Assembly (NCBI GenBank): GCA_005880175.1
Contig: VBJR01000025.1
Location: 1-22,935, forward strand
Reading direction: 5' to 3'
Length of the DNA stretch: 22,935 nucleotides
Source of the DNA: Chloroflexota bacterium
GTDB lineage: Bacteria; Chloroflexota; Dormibacteria; Dormibacterales; Dormibacteraceae
Shown here: piece after piece, positions 7,001-15,021 of the stretch
How the letters are laid out: every line of letters begins with the position of its first letter
How positions within the stretch are numbered: position 1 is the first letter of the stretch
The notes under the pieces: generated by a model
Database searches by the model: none
What the model saw: only the letters and a program-made list of their open reading frames with translations
Told to the model about the DNA's origin: nothing
Made by a program: the position numbers and the translations under genes

Positions 7001-8185
7001 GTGCCGTTCCATCGCTTCCGATCGCTCTTCGCGTTCGCCGTCGCCGCGGCCGCTGGCGCTCTGCCCGTCGCCGCGGCCGCCGACGTCGCTCCGCCGGCCA
7101 GCCTCGTCTCCAACTACGAGACCGCCAGCGGCAACGTCCTGCAGCGGGACTGCGGCTTCAGCCACCAGCTCCCCGGCAACTCCAGCCTGGCCGTCTGGCT
7201 CTTCTGCGACACGCCGATCGCCAGCTCCGGCGGGACCGTGATCGGGTTCATCCCCGGGTCCAGCGCGGCGGTCGGGCCGTTCACCCCGGGCCGGGTCCCG
7301 ACCGATCTCAGCGAGATCCCGACGCCGCCGGCGCCCATCGAGAGCCTGCCCAGCGCGCAGGCGCCCCAGCGGTTCCTGCCCACGCCCGACGGGCTCGTGC
7401 TGCCCGACGGCACCACGCGCTGCGGCGCCTCCGGCAGCAACTCGTACGCGGCGACCTGGATGTCGGGCGTCAACCGCGAGCCGTCGTCGGCGAACAGGTC
7501 GCTCCTGCTGATCAGCTTCACCGACGTCTGCGTCAGCGGTGGCTCCGCCATCACGACCGAGCGCTTCGGCATCGCCGAGTACAACCCGGCCACCAACACC
7601 GTGACCGCGATGACCCGGGTGTTCGCGACCGCCTCGCCCGGACAGGACCTGGGGACGACGGCGCCGCAGCTCCTGCTCGGCTCGCCGGTCTTCAGCGGGA
7701 GCTTCCTGTACCTGTTCTCGGCCAGGTGCAGCAGCGCCGGGTTCGGGGCCTGCGGCGCTGGCAGCGTGTACCTGGCCCGCACGCCGGCGAACCCGACGAG
7801 CTGGCGGCAGTCCAGCACGTACCAGTTCTTCGACCCCGGAGCCTCGGGCGGCTGGACCAGGGACCCGGCGAGCGCCCAGTCGGTGATCTCGGGCGCACAG
7901 CCGTTCGCCGTCACGGCCGACAGCTTCTCCTCCGTGGGTCAGGGCCTCGACCTGGTCGAGGAGACGTCCCTGGGCGGCAACTTCCGCGTCTGGACCGCGA
8001 GTTCGCCGCCGGGACCGTGGACGCAGAAGACGTCCGGCCAGGTGCCCTGCACGAGCGGAAGCGGGGCCCTCAACTTCTGCCGCGCCCTGATCGGCCACCC
8101 CGAGCTGAGCACGTCGAGCCAGCTCCTGCTGTCGTTCTACGATCCGGGCACCGACCACGTCCGGATCGCCTCGACGCCGTGGTGA
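7001..8185 (+). CDS. Secreted cysteine-rich protein of unknown function (possible beta-propeller)
   Basis: This 394-residue protein starts at GTG 7001, with GGGGAGG (6987-6993) eight nucleotides upstream. In-frame starts upstream at 6830 and 6992 lack this spacing. Residues 1-27 form a Sec signal peptide (RFRSLFAFAVAAAAGALPVAAAA) with a probable AxA cleavage site before DVAPP. The mature chain has eight Cys (in RDCGF, LFCDT, TRCGA, DVCVS, ARCSS, GACG, VPCTS and NFCRA), an even number consistent with disulphides outside the cytoplasm. Segments such as SFLYLFSARC, NPTSWRQSSTYQFF and PPGPWTQKTSGQVPC resemble strand repeats of beta-propeller secreted proteins (the DUF4185 or GH43-like fold), but no catalytic residues can be named. 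It converges on the arabinan enzymes, across a strong terminator. An extracellular glycan-related role is inference from position only. Confidence 0.65.
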   Translation: MPFHRFRSLFAFAVAAAAGALPVAAAADVAPPASLVSNYETASGNVLQRDCGFSHQLPGNSSLAVWLFCDTPIASSGGTVIGFIPGSSAAVGPFTPGRVPTDLSEIPTPPAPIESLPSAQAPQRFLPTPDGLVLPDGTTRCGASGSNSYAATWMSGVNREPSSANRSLLLISFTDVCVSGGSAITTERFGIAEYNPATNTVTAMTRVFATASPGQDLGTTAPQLLLGSPVFSGSFLYLFSARCSSAGFGACGAGSVYLARTPANPTSWRQSSTYQFFDPGASGGWTRDPASAQSVISGAQPFAVTADSFSSVGQGLDLVEETSLGGNFRVWTASSPPGPWTQKTSGQVPCTSGSGALNFCRALIGHPELSTSSQLLLSFYDPGTDHVRIASTPW

Positions 8186-8252
8186 GGCGCTCGTGCCGGG
8201 CGGCCGGCAGGTGGGTCACGCTGCCGCGAGCCCACCACGAAGCGCGGGAAGG

Positions 8253-8282
8253 GGGCCGGTGCCGGATGGCCGGCACCGGCCC
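8253..8282. terminator. Strong bidirectional hairpin terminator
   Basis: GGGCCGGTGCCGG (8253-8265) and CCGGCACCGGCCC (8270-8282) pair perfectly over 13 bp around the tetraloop ATGG. It sits in the 111-nt gap between two convergent stop codons (8185 and 8297), ideal for ending both transcripts. No U tract follows, as is common for GC-rich actinobacterial terminators. Confidence 0.75.
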
Positions 8283-8296
8283 GCACGCGCAGGGGC

Positions 8297-11200
8297 CTAC
8301 GTCCCCAGCCGGATGACCGTCACCGAGCTGGCCGGGAACTGCCAGTCGAACGCTCCGCCCAGGCCGCCGGCCGCACGGGTGACCGGCGCCACCCGGTTGG
8401 GGGCGTCGATCGTGTTCTGGGCCGTCGGCTCACCCGTGAGGACCGTGACCGTGCCCCGGCGGGCGACGCGGGCGCCGTCGATCGTGATTTGCGTGTTCTG
8501 GAGCGTGTCGGACGGGTTGACCACCGTCAGGTAGAGCGCCCCGGTCCGGCTGTCCCGGCTGGCCACGACCGCCAGCTGGCGGTTCGGGCCCTGGAACTGG
8601 CTGCCCACCACGTGGTCGCCGTGCTGGGTCCCGAACAGGCGCTGCACGAAGTACGAGGGTGCTCCGAAGCTGTGCAGCGCGTCGTAGCCGATCAGGTTGG
8701 TCGGCCAGTTGGGCGCGTTCACGTTGGCCAGGACCGGCGCGTACGAGGCGCCGATGACGAGGTCCGCGTTGCGCTCCAGCCCGGTCATGAACGCGGCCTC
8801 GCCGACCGCGGCGGCCAGCGTGCCGGTGGGTGAGCCCTGGGTCGCCGCGTACTCGCCGGCCAGGATGCGCGGGCCGGTCCGCGGGGCGGCGTCGAACAGG
8901 TGGGCGTTGTCGACGAACCACTGCGGGTCGTTGTAGTAGTGGTTGTCGAGCACGTCCATGGGACGCGAGGTCACCGGCGTGGTCGCCACCAGCCGGATCT
9001 GCGGGTAGGCCGACCTGATCGCGTCGGCGAACATCGGGTAGCGGTACGTGTTGTAGCTGCCGCTGCGGTCGAAGAAGTCCTCGTTGCCGATCTCCACGAA
9101 CGGCACCGTGAACGGCCGCGGGTGGCCGTCCTGCGCCCGCCGGGCGCCCCACGGCGTGTCGGTCGAGCCGGTGGCGTACTGGATCTCGTCCAGCGCGTCC
9201 TGGACGTACGGCTGCAGCTGGTCCTGCGGGACCACGGTGCCGTTCAGCGTGTATCCGGCCCACACCCCGAGCATGGGCGTGGCGCCCAGGTCCTCGGCCA
9301 TCTCCAGGTACTCGAGCAGGCCCAGGCCGTCGGTCGACCAGTAGCCCCACGCGTCGTCGAGGTGGCCGGGCCGCTGCGAGATCGGCCCGATCGACTGCTT
9401 CCAGTCGAACCGGGTGGCGATCGTGGCGCCCTCCAGGTAGTTGCCCCCCGGGAAGCGGAGGAAGCCCGGGTGGATGGCGCCGATCATCGTCGCCAGGTCG
9501 GGCCGCAGCCCGTTGGCCTGGCCGTCGAACGTGGGCGGGAACAGCGAGACCTGGTCCAGCCAGACGCTGGCGTTCGCGACCGGTCCCGCCACCGACACCA
9601 CCAGCCGGTTCTGGGCCGACGCGGGCGCCGACCGGCTGGCGGTCAGCCGGCCCTCGAGCTGCCGCCAGTCGGTCCCGACGCCCTGGAGCCGGGTCCGGGC
9701 CCAGACCTGGCTGCCGTCGGCGCTCTCGATGCTGACGTCGAGCGGCCGGTCGAACCCCGCGCTCGCCTTCGCGAACAGCGAGACCTGGTACGTCTCGCCC
9801 GCCCGGACGGGGATGCCCCAGTACCCGTCGTCGGCCGCGCCGGCGCGCTCGCCGGCGGCCGCCCCGGTCACGTCGAGCCGCAGCGAGCGGTCGTCCGCGG
9901 TGTTCAGCGGCTGCGCGAAGTCCAGCGAGACCGCCGCCCGCGCGGAGCCGCCCGCCACCGCCGACCAGTGCACGGGGCTGTGGTCGTCCTCCTTCAGCGA
10001 CCGGTTGCGGACCAGCTCCGCGTACAGGCCGCCGTCGCCCGAGTGGTTGATCTCCTCGAAGAACGCGCCGAACTGCGTCGGGTTGATCGCGGCGTCCTGG
10101 ACGCCGGCCTGGACGTCCAGCGTCCCGGCGTTGGCCAGGGCGACCACCTGGTCCCGGGTCAGCGCGAAGTGGTACGCGCGGACCTCGTCCACGGCGCCGC
10201 GGAGGCCCGCGCCGACCGTGAACGACGCGCTGCTCGCGCCGCTCGCCCGGGCGCGGGTCAGCGCCCGCGGCCGGCCGTCGATGGCGAGCGTGGTGGTGCC
10301 GGCCTGGCGGTCCACCGTCAGCGCGGCGTGGTGCCAGCGCCCGTCCGCGAAGGCGTCGCGCGTGGCCACCGCGTCGGTCCCGACCGTCGCCGTCACGTGA
10401 CCGCCCCTCGTGCCCAAGCGGTATGCGCCCCTGGCCACGATGACCTGCGAGCCGCGGCTCGTGGTCTGGAACCAGGCCGTGATCGAGAAGCTGTCCCCGC
10501 CGAAGTCGAGCGACGACCCGGTGCCCATGTCCACGCGGGCCGAGCGGCCGTCGAACGCGAGCGCGCCCAGCCGCGCGCCGGGGGCTGGCGTCGCGCCCGT
10601 GATCGCGCCGTCCTCCTCGTTGGGCGAGGCGTCGGTGGCGCCGTCGTCGAACGACCACTGGCCGGCCGCGGCCAGCGTCAGCACCTGGTCCGGCGTCAGC
10701 GCGTACTGGAACGCCTGCACGTCGTCGACGGCCCCGGACCGCACGCCGCGACCGACCCGGAGCTCGCCGGCCGCCCGCCACGGCGAGGCGAACGGCACCG
10801 TCTGCTGGAGCGTGCCGTCCACGTACAGCGAGAGGGTGCCGGCGGCCCGGTCGGAGACCGCGGCCAGGTGGTACCACGCGCCGGCAATGGGTGGAGCCGT
10901 CGCGGTGGCCGACGTCGCGGGGGCGCCGGCCGCGTCGGCCGCCGTCCGGGTGAACGCGAACCGCCCCGTGTCCCCGCGCAGCTCGAGCGAGAGCGTCGAG
11001 GCCTGGTCGCCGTCCACGCTGACGAACGTCTGGGCGCCGGTGACGTCCCGCAGCTTCACCCACGCGGACACGGAGAGGGTCTCGTCGGTGGCCAGCACGG
11101 GGTCGGCGACGTCCGCCTCCTGCCCGCCGCCGGCCAGCGCCAGCGCGTGCGGGCCGTCGACGCCGGCGGTCCACCCGGCGCCGCCGGCGAGCGTGCCCGT

Positions 11201-12016
11201 GTGCCCGTGGCCGGTCGCGTCGGCCGCGCTGGCGCCGGCGCCCTCGTCGAAGCGCCACCTGCCGGACGTGGCGAGCGTCCCGATCGCCCGGGGCGACAGC
11301 ACGCCGTCGTGAATGCGCACGTCGTCGATCTGGCCGCCGACGAAGTCGACGAGGTTGCCGGCGAACTTGCCCCGGCCGATCACCAGGTCGCCGGGGGCCC
11401 GCCACGGGGCGGTGAACGCCACGCTCTGCTGGAAGGCGCCGTTCACGTACAGCCGCAGCGCCTGCGCCGGCGCGTCGTAGACGCCGGTCAGGAAGTACCA
11501 GGTGTTGGTCCGCGGCGCGAACGTGGCCGAGGCGAACGTCCCCGGCGCGACCGCGTCGGTGGTGATCCGGGTGAACGCGAACCGCCGGGTGTCGTCGCGG
11601 AACTGCAGGTAGAAGGCGCTGACCTGGGCGCCATCCTCGCTGACGAACGTCTGGTAGCCCTGGGTCGCGCTCAGGCGCACCCAGGCCGACACGGTGAAGC
11701 TGCGCGTGGTGTCGATCACGGCGCCGGGCACGTCCACGAAGCCGCCGCGCCCGTCGAGGGCGAGGTCGGACGAGCCCACGATGCCGCGAGCCCACCCCGC
11801 CGAGCCCTGGAGCGCGCCCGTATGGCCGCCTGATGTGTCCGCGGCCACGGTCCCGCTGCCCTCGTCGAAGGGGTAGTGGGCGATCAGCGGCGGGTCGGCC
11901 GGCGCGGCCGGTCCTGCCGCCCGGACGGGCAGGGGCGCCGCGCTCCCCGCCAGGATCCCGGTGCACAGCATCGCGATGCCGAGTCGCGCCATCCGCCGGA
12001 TAGCCCGCGTGCTCAT
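8297..12016 (-). CDS. Secreted GH51 alpha-L-arabinofuranosidase with three N-terminal LamG domains
   Basis: This 1239-residue protein has a signal peptide at residues 1-34. Three LamG/concanavalin-A-like jellyroll domains follow, at about 43-245, 254-447 and 453-628. Each opens with a W/H..FDEG or SFDDG strand and ends in a V-D-D/E-V-R/Q segment. The first two are clear duplicates (both contain QTFVS.DG and RFAFTR). From about 632 a GH51 enzyme of the extracellular type begins (FGAFFEEINHSGDGG), with a carbohydrate-binding-like jellyroll inserted before the TIM barrel (GFLRFPGGNYLEG). Probable catalytic residues are the acid/base Glu979 in VEIGNED and the nucleophile Glu1055 in LAGEYAA. The C terminus is the beta-sandwich typical of the family. 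It releases arabinose from arabinan or arabinoxylan side chains outside the cell. Its ATG overlaps the stop of the upstream GH43 gene (ATGA), so the two are co-translated. Confidence 0.9.
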   Translation of the reverse strand: MSTRAIRRMARLGIAMLCTGILAGSAAPLPVRAAGPAAPADPPLIAHYPFDEGSGTVAADTSGGHTGALQGSAGWARGIVGSSDLALDGRGGFVDVPGAVIDTTRSFTVSAWVRLSATQGYQTFVSEDGAQVSAFYLQFRDDTRRFAFTRITTDAVAPGTFASATFAPRTNTWYFLTGVYDAPAQALRLYVNGAFQQSVAFTAPWRAPGDLVIGRGKFAGNLVDFVGGQIDDVRIHDGVLSPRAIGTLATSGRWRFDEGAGASAADATGHGHTGTLAGGAGWTAGVDGPHALALAGGGQEADVADPVLATDETLSVSAWVKLRDVTGAQTFVSVDGDQASTLSLELRGDTGRFAFTRTAADAAGAPATSATATAPPIAGAWYHLAAVSDRAAGTLSLYVDGTLQQTVPFASPWRAAGELRVGRGVRSGAVDDVQAFQYALTPDQVLTLAAAGQWSFDDGATDASPNEEDGAITGATPAPGARLGALAFDGRSARVDMGTGSSLDFGGDSFSITAWFQTTSRGSQVIVARGAYRLGTRGGHVTATVGTDAVATRDAFADGRWHHAALTVDRQAGTTTLAIDGRPRALTRARASGASSASFTVGAGLRGAVDEVRAYHFALTRDQVVALANAGTLDVQAGVQDAAINPTQFGAFFEEINHSGDGGLYAELVRNRSLKEDDHSPVHWSAVAGGSARAAVSLDFAQPLNTADDRSLRLDVTGAAAGERAGAADDGYWGIPVRAGETYQVSLFAKASAGFDRPLDVSIESADGSQVWARTRLQGVGTDWRQLEGRLTASRSAPASAQNRLVVSVAGPVANASVWLDQVSLFPPTFDGQANGLRPDLATMIGAIHPGFLRFPGGNYLEGATIATRFDWKQSIGPISQRPGHLDDAWGYWSTDGLGLLEYLEMAEDLGATPMLGVWAGYTLNGTVVPQDQLQPYVQDALDEIQYATGSTDTPWGARRAQDGHPRPFTVPFVEIGNEDFFDRSGSYNTYRYPMFADAIRSAYPQIRLVATTPVTSRPMDVLDNHYYNDPQWFVDNAHLFDAAPRTGPRILAGEYAATQGSPTGTLAAAVGEAAFMTGLERNADLVIGASYAPVLANVNAPNWPTNLIGYDALHSFGAPSYFVQRLFGTQHGDHVVGSQFQGPNRQLAVVASRDSRTGALYLTVVNPSDTLQNTQITIDGARVARRGTVTVLTGEPTAQNTIDAPNRVAPVTRAAGGLGGAFDWQFPASSVTVIRLGT

Positions 12017-12941
12017 ACGACCACCGGCCAGCCGGCCGAGTCCCGCCGTCGTGGTCGGCGATGACCGACTGCCCGCCTGGACCGTGGATCGAGCCGTGGC
12101 CGGCCAGGATCTCGGTCCCGCCGCCGGCGGTCATCGCGGTGCCGGAGCGGTCCACGTAGGGGCCGGTGACCGACGCCGAGCGCCCGACCATGATCCGGTA
12201 CGTGCTCTGCGCGCCGCGGCAGCAGAAGTCGAACGAGACGAACAGGTAGGAAAGGCCGGCGTGCCGGTAGACGAACGCCGCCTCGATCGCGTCCGGGGCG
12301 GCGGGCCGCTGCGCGAGCGCCCGCACGGCCGTGTCCGACGTCGAGCGCTGGCCGGTGGACGGGTCGAGGCGCACCTGCTTGATGCCGGTCCAGAACGACC
12401 CGAAGGTGAGCCACCAGCCGCCCTGCGCGTCCACGACGAGGTTGGGGTCGATCGCGTTGTAGTTCACCGCGCTGCTGCTGTCGATGACCAGGCCGCGGTT
12501 GGTCCACGACCCGGACAGGCCGGTGGAGCTCGTGGCCAGGAAGATGCCCGACTGCTGGGAGCCGAACGTGGAAGCGGCGTAGTAGAGGAAGAGCTGGCCG
12601 TTGTGGAACGAGATGTCCGGCGCCCACAGGCTGGCGCTGCCGGCCGTGTACGCGCTGGTCCACGGCGCCCCGCTGGGCCACACCGCGCCCGCGCTGCGCC
12701 AGGCGACCCGGTCGGTCGAGGTCTTGATGGGCAGGTTCGTGCCCGTGTGCACGAGGATGTACGTGCCGTTCGGCGCCCGTACGAGCGACGGGTCGTGCAC
12801 CTGCGTGCTGCCCGTGACCCGGCCCGGATCGGGGTAGGTCGGGGCGGCGGCGGCCGGGCTCGCCTGCGTCAGGCCGATGACTGCGGCCGCGGCGACCGCC
12901 AGGCGCAGCAAGGCGCGGCGTGGTGATCTCGCCGGATCCAT
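12013..12941 (-). CDS. Secreted GH43 endo-arabinanase-like glycosidase, frameshifted near the C terminus
   Basis: It starts at ATG 12941 directly behind GGAGGGGGG. A start at 12956 (MEGGA) would place this SD inside the gene. Residues 1-33 form a signal peptide. The five-bladed GH43 propeller shows the catalytic base Asp50 (VHDPSLV), pKa-modulating Asp165 (AIDPNLV) and general acid Glu220 (AIEAAFVY). His286 in HGSIHGPGG is the usual cation-site His of arabinanases. The chain is normal to ADHDGG (about residue 300, near 12050). The frame then changes, and DSAGWPVVV-stop (TGA at 12015-12013) appears in the neighbouring frame. The last propeller strands (of the VYHYY...LGI.LLGW type in relatives) are absent, so about 20 residues seem missing. 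It cuts internal alpha-1,5-arabinan bonds and so feeds the GH51 enzyme downstream. Confidence 0.8.
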
Positions 12942-12963
12942 GGCTCCCCCCTCCAACGGTGTC

Positions 12964-12973
12964 CGAAATTTCG
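12964..12973. promoter_or_regulatory. Operator-like palindrome CGAAATTTCG upstream of the arabinan operon
   Basis: This perfect 10-bp palindrome lies 22 nt upstream of the GH43 start, between a TATATC -10-like box (12989-12984, minus) and the SD. It is close to the GAAA-TTTC type operators described for actinobacterial glycosidase genes under LacI-family repressors. The repressor is not in this window. Confidence 0.5.
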
Positions 12974-13086
12974 TGCAACCGTCGATATACCGGCTAGAGA
13001 TCGATCGTCACCAACCGCGCCGGGGCTGTCAAGTGGCGAACCTGGCGCGCCGGCCCGCCCAACAGCGTCCTGCCAAGATTGGCGGC

Positions 13087-13440
13087 ATGGAACGTGTGCT
13101 TGGAATCGGTGGCTATTTCATGCGGGCCGCGGACCCCGCGGCTCTGAGCGGGTGGTATCGCGACTGCCTGGGTCTGGATATCGACGAGAACGGCCTGTGG
13201 AGCCAGGGAGCCGGGCCGACGGTGTTCGCGACGTTCGAGTCCGAGACTGACTACTTCGGGTCCCGCGCCCAGCAAACCATGCTCAACTTCCGGGTCCGCG
13301 ACGTGGACGCGATGCTCGCGCAGCTGCGCGCCAGGGGGGCGAACGTGGCCGAAGAAGCGCAGGACATGGAGGGTGTCGGTCGATTCGGCTGGGTCACCGA
13401 TCCCGAGGGGAATCGGATCGAGCTCTGGCAGCCCGCCTGA
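13087..13440 (+). CDS. Small VOC-superfamily (glyoxalase/bleomycin-resistance-like) protein
   Basis: This 117-residue protein is one complete VOC unit of two beta-alpha-beta-beta-beta modules. The first runs from LGIGGYFMRAADPAALSGWYRDCLGLD, and the second from MLNFRVRDVDAMLAQLRARGANV to the closing strand GWVTDPEGNRIELWQP. The terminal Glu in RIELW is the conserved metal ligand. The N-terminal His ligand is not obvious (GYFM instead), which weakens a lyase assignment. No SD precedes ATG 13087. AAGATT lies exactly six nucleotides upstream, so a leaderless transcript is possible. It diverges from the arabinan operon across a 145-nt gap. VOC proteins of this size act as dimers; the substrate is unknown. 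Confidence 0.8.
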   Translation: MERVLGIGGYFMRAADPAALSGWYRDCLGLDIDENGLWSQGAGPTVFATFESETDYFGSRAQQTMLNFRVRDVDAMLAQLRARGANVAEEAQDMEGVGRFGWVTDPEGNRIELWQPA

Positions 13441-13446
13441 CCGCGC

Positions 13447-13465
13447 CGTCACACAGGCGGTGACG
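13447..13465. terminator. Possible weak terminator after the small VOC gene
   Basis: CGTCAC (13447-13452) and GTGACG (13460-13465) form a 6-bp stem with a 7-nt loop starting six bases after the VOC stop. The stem is short and no T tract follows, so support is modest. Confidence 0.35.
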
Positions 13466-13518
13466 CCCACCTGGCGTCCCGATTCGGTCGTTGGCGGGCG
13501 ACCGGGCCAGGCCGAGGT

Positions 13519-13554
13519 TTGACACGTGCGGCTGCCCGGGCGATGATCGCCCGG
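13519..13554 (+). promoter_or_regulatory. Promoter of MFS-2 with a 19-bp operator-like palindrome over the -10
   Basis: TTGACA (13519-13524) is followed after 17 nt by GATGAT (13542-13547, 4/6 to consensus). CCGGGCGAT-G-ATCGCCCGG (13536-13554) is a perfect 9+1+9 palindrome centred on that -10 box. This is the geometry of a repressor site that would block RNA polymerase. The MFS-2 start is about 105 nt downstream; the leader in between shows only the SD near 13640-13648. Confidence 0.55.
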
Positions 13555-13657
13555 AAGCTGCGCGCGTCGATGGGGGCAGCAGTGTGGCTGCCGCGGCTCC
13601 GTCCAACTCGGTCTACCGATCGGCAACCCGTCGGGATGAGAGAAGGAGTGGGGGTCA

Positions 13658-14976
13658 ATGACGGTTCAGTTCGTCTCGCGCCGCGCCACCAACCGCTGGG
13701 TCCAGCTCGCCGTGCTGATCGTGGCGATGGCGGCGATCGCCAACCTCCAGTACGCGTGGACGCGTTCACCGGCCCGCTGACGCAGCACTACCACGTGTCG
13801 CTGGCCGCCGTGCAGGTCGCCTTCTCGGCGTTCGTGCTGACCGAGACGTGGCTGGTGCCCGCCGAGGGCTACCTGATCGACCGGCTCGGTCCCAGGGTGG
13901 TCCTGATCGTCGGTGGCGTGCTGGTCGGTCTGGGCTGGCTGGGCCCCGGCCTGTGGGCGCCCAACGTGCAGGCGGTGATCGCCTGGTACGCGCTGGGCGG
14001 CGTCGGCGCCGGCGCGGTCTACGGAGGCTCGATCGGCAGCGCGATCAAGTGGTTCCCGGACCGGCGAGGCCTGGCCACCGGCCTGGTGGCGGGCGCGTAC
14101 GGAGTCGGGACCGCGCTGACGGTCGCGCCGGTGGCCGCGATGATCAAGGCCAACGGCTACGCGTACGCGTTCGTGTTCTGGGGCATCGTCCAGGGGCTGA
14201 TCGTCGTCGTGGCCGCGATGTTCGTCACGCATCCGCCGCGCGACTATGTGCCGCAGGGCTGGGACCCGCGCCAGAGCCGGCAGACGGCGGTGCGGATCTC
14301 GGGCCGGGAGTTCAACCCGCTCCAGATGATCCGCCAGCCGACGTTCTGGGTGCTCTACGTGATGATGACGATGATGGCCTTCACGGGCCTGGTGGTGACC
14401 GTGCAGATCTCGCCGATCGCCTCCTACTACCACGTCGGCAACGTGCCGCTCGTGTTCGGCTTCACCGCGCTCGTGCTGGCGCTCGAGCTGGACCGCGTCG
14501 TCAACGGGGTGACACGGCCGCTGTGGGGCTGGATCTCTGACCGGGTGGGCCGCGAGAACGCCATGTTCGTGTCCTTCTCGCTGCAGGCGGTGAGCATCGT
14601 GGCGTGGATCGGCCTGCTCGGCAACCCCATCTGGTTCGTCGTCTTCTCCGGGCTGGCCTACTTCGGCTGGGGCAACATCTTCTCGCTGTTCCCGGCCACG
14701 GTCGGCGACCTGTTCGGGCGCCGGTACGCCACGACCAACTACGGCCTGATGTACACGTCCAAGGGCCTCGCCTCCATCCTCTCGGGACCTGTCGTGGCGC
14801 TCGTGGCCCAGCAGTTCAAGGGCAACTGGACGCCCGTGTTCTGGGCGATGGCCGTGAGCAGCGCGATCCCGGCGCTGATGGCGCTGCTCTGGCTCAAGCC
14901 GATCACCCGGCGCGCCGTGAGCGGCCGGGACCAGGCCGAGGAGGGAACGGTGGTGCCGATGAACCCGGCCACCTGA
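13658..14976 (+). CDS. OxlT-like MFS transporter (oxalate/formate antiporter-type), frameshifted near the N terminus
   Basis: It starts at ATG 13658 behind AGAAGGAG. The first ~35 residues (MTVQFVSRRATNRWVQLAVLIVAMAAIANLQYAWT) form TM1 and match OxlT-type transporters. At about 13762 the frame shifts: Q-Y-A-W-T is followed in the +2 frame by FTGPLTQHYHVSLAAVQVAF, and that frame runs cleanly to the stop. Restoring a single base between ACGC and GTTCACC would give a continuous ~440-residue protein of normal length. Downstream features are the loop YLIDRLGPRVV, SAIKWFPDRRGLATGLV with its conserved WFPDRRGLA motif, a central loop HPPRDYVPQGWDP, and LWGWISDRVGRENAMF. Family function: exchange of small carboxylates such as oxalate/formate, or uptake of monocarboxylates. 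The promoter upstream carries an operator-like palindrome. Confidence 0.8.
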
Positions 14977-14997
14977 GCGCCTCGGTCAGGGACAGCG

Positions 14998-15021
14998 CCG
15001 GCGGCCGGGTCAGCCCGCCGG
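14998..15021. terminator. Possible terminator between convergent MFS-2 and lipoprotein genes
   Basis: CCGGCGG (14998-15004) and CCGCCGG (15015-15021) pair over 7 bp with a 10-nt loop. The right arm lies inside the lipoprotein's last codons. The position, 21 nt after the MFS-2 stop, fits a terminator. Confidence 0.35.

Noticed and set aside
8900..11833. 977-residue plus-strand ORF opposite the GH51 gene
   Set aside because: It is Arg/Val/Gly/Pro-rich low-complexity translation, lacks an SD and any domain, and lies fully antisense to a gene with clear catalytic motifs; it results from high-GC codon bias.
8430..12956. 1508-residue minus-strand ORF starting as GH43
   Set aside because: Only the first ~300 residues are GH43; the rest is an out-of-frame read of the GH51 gene after the frame break.
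13027..13032. Minus-strand TTGACA upstream of the GH43 gene as its -35
   Set aside because: At 17 nt only a 3/6 match (GACGAT) is found, and the better TATATC box is about 37 nt away, so I did not pair them.
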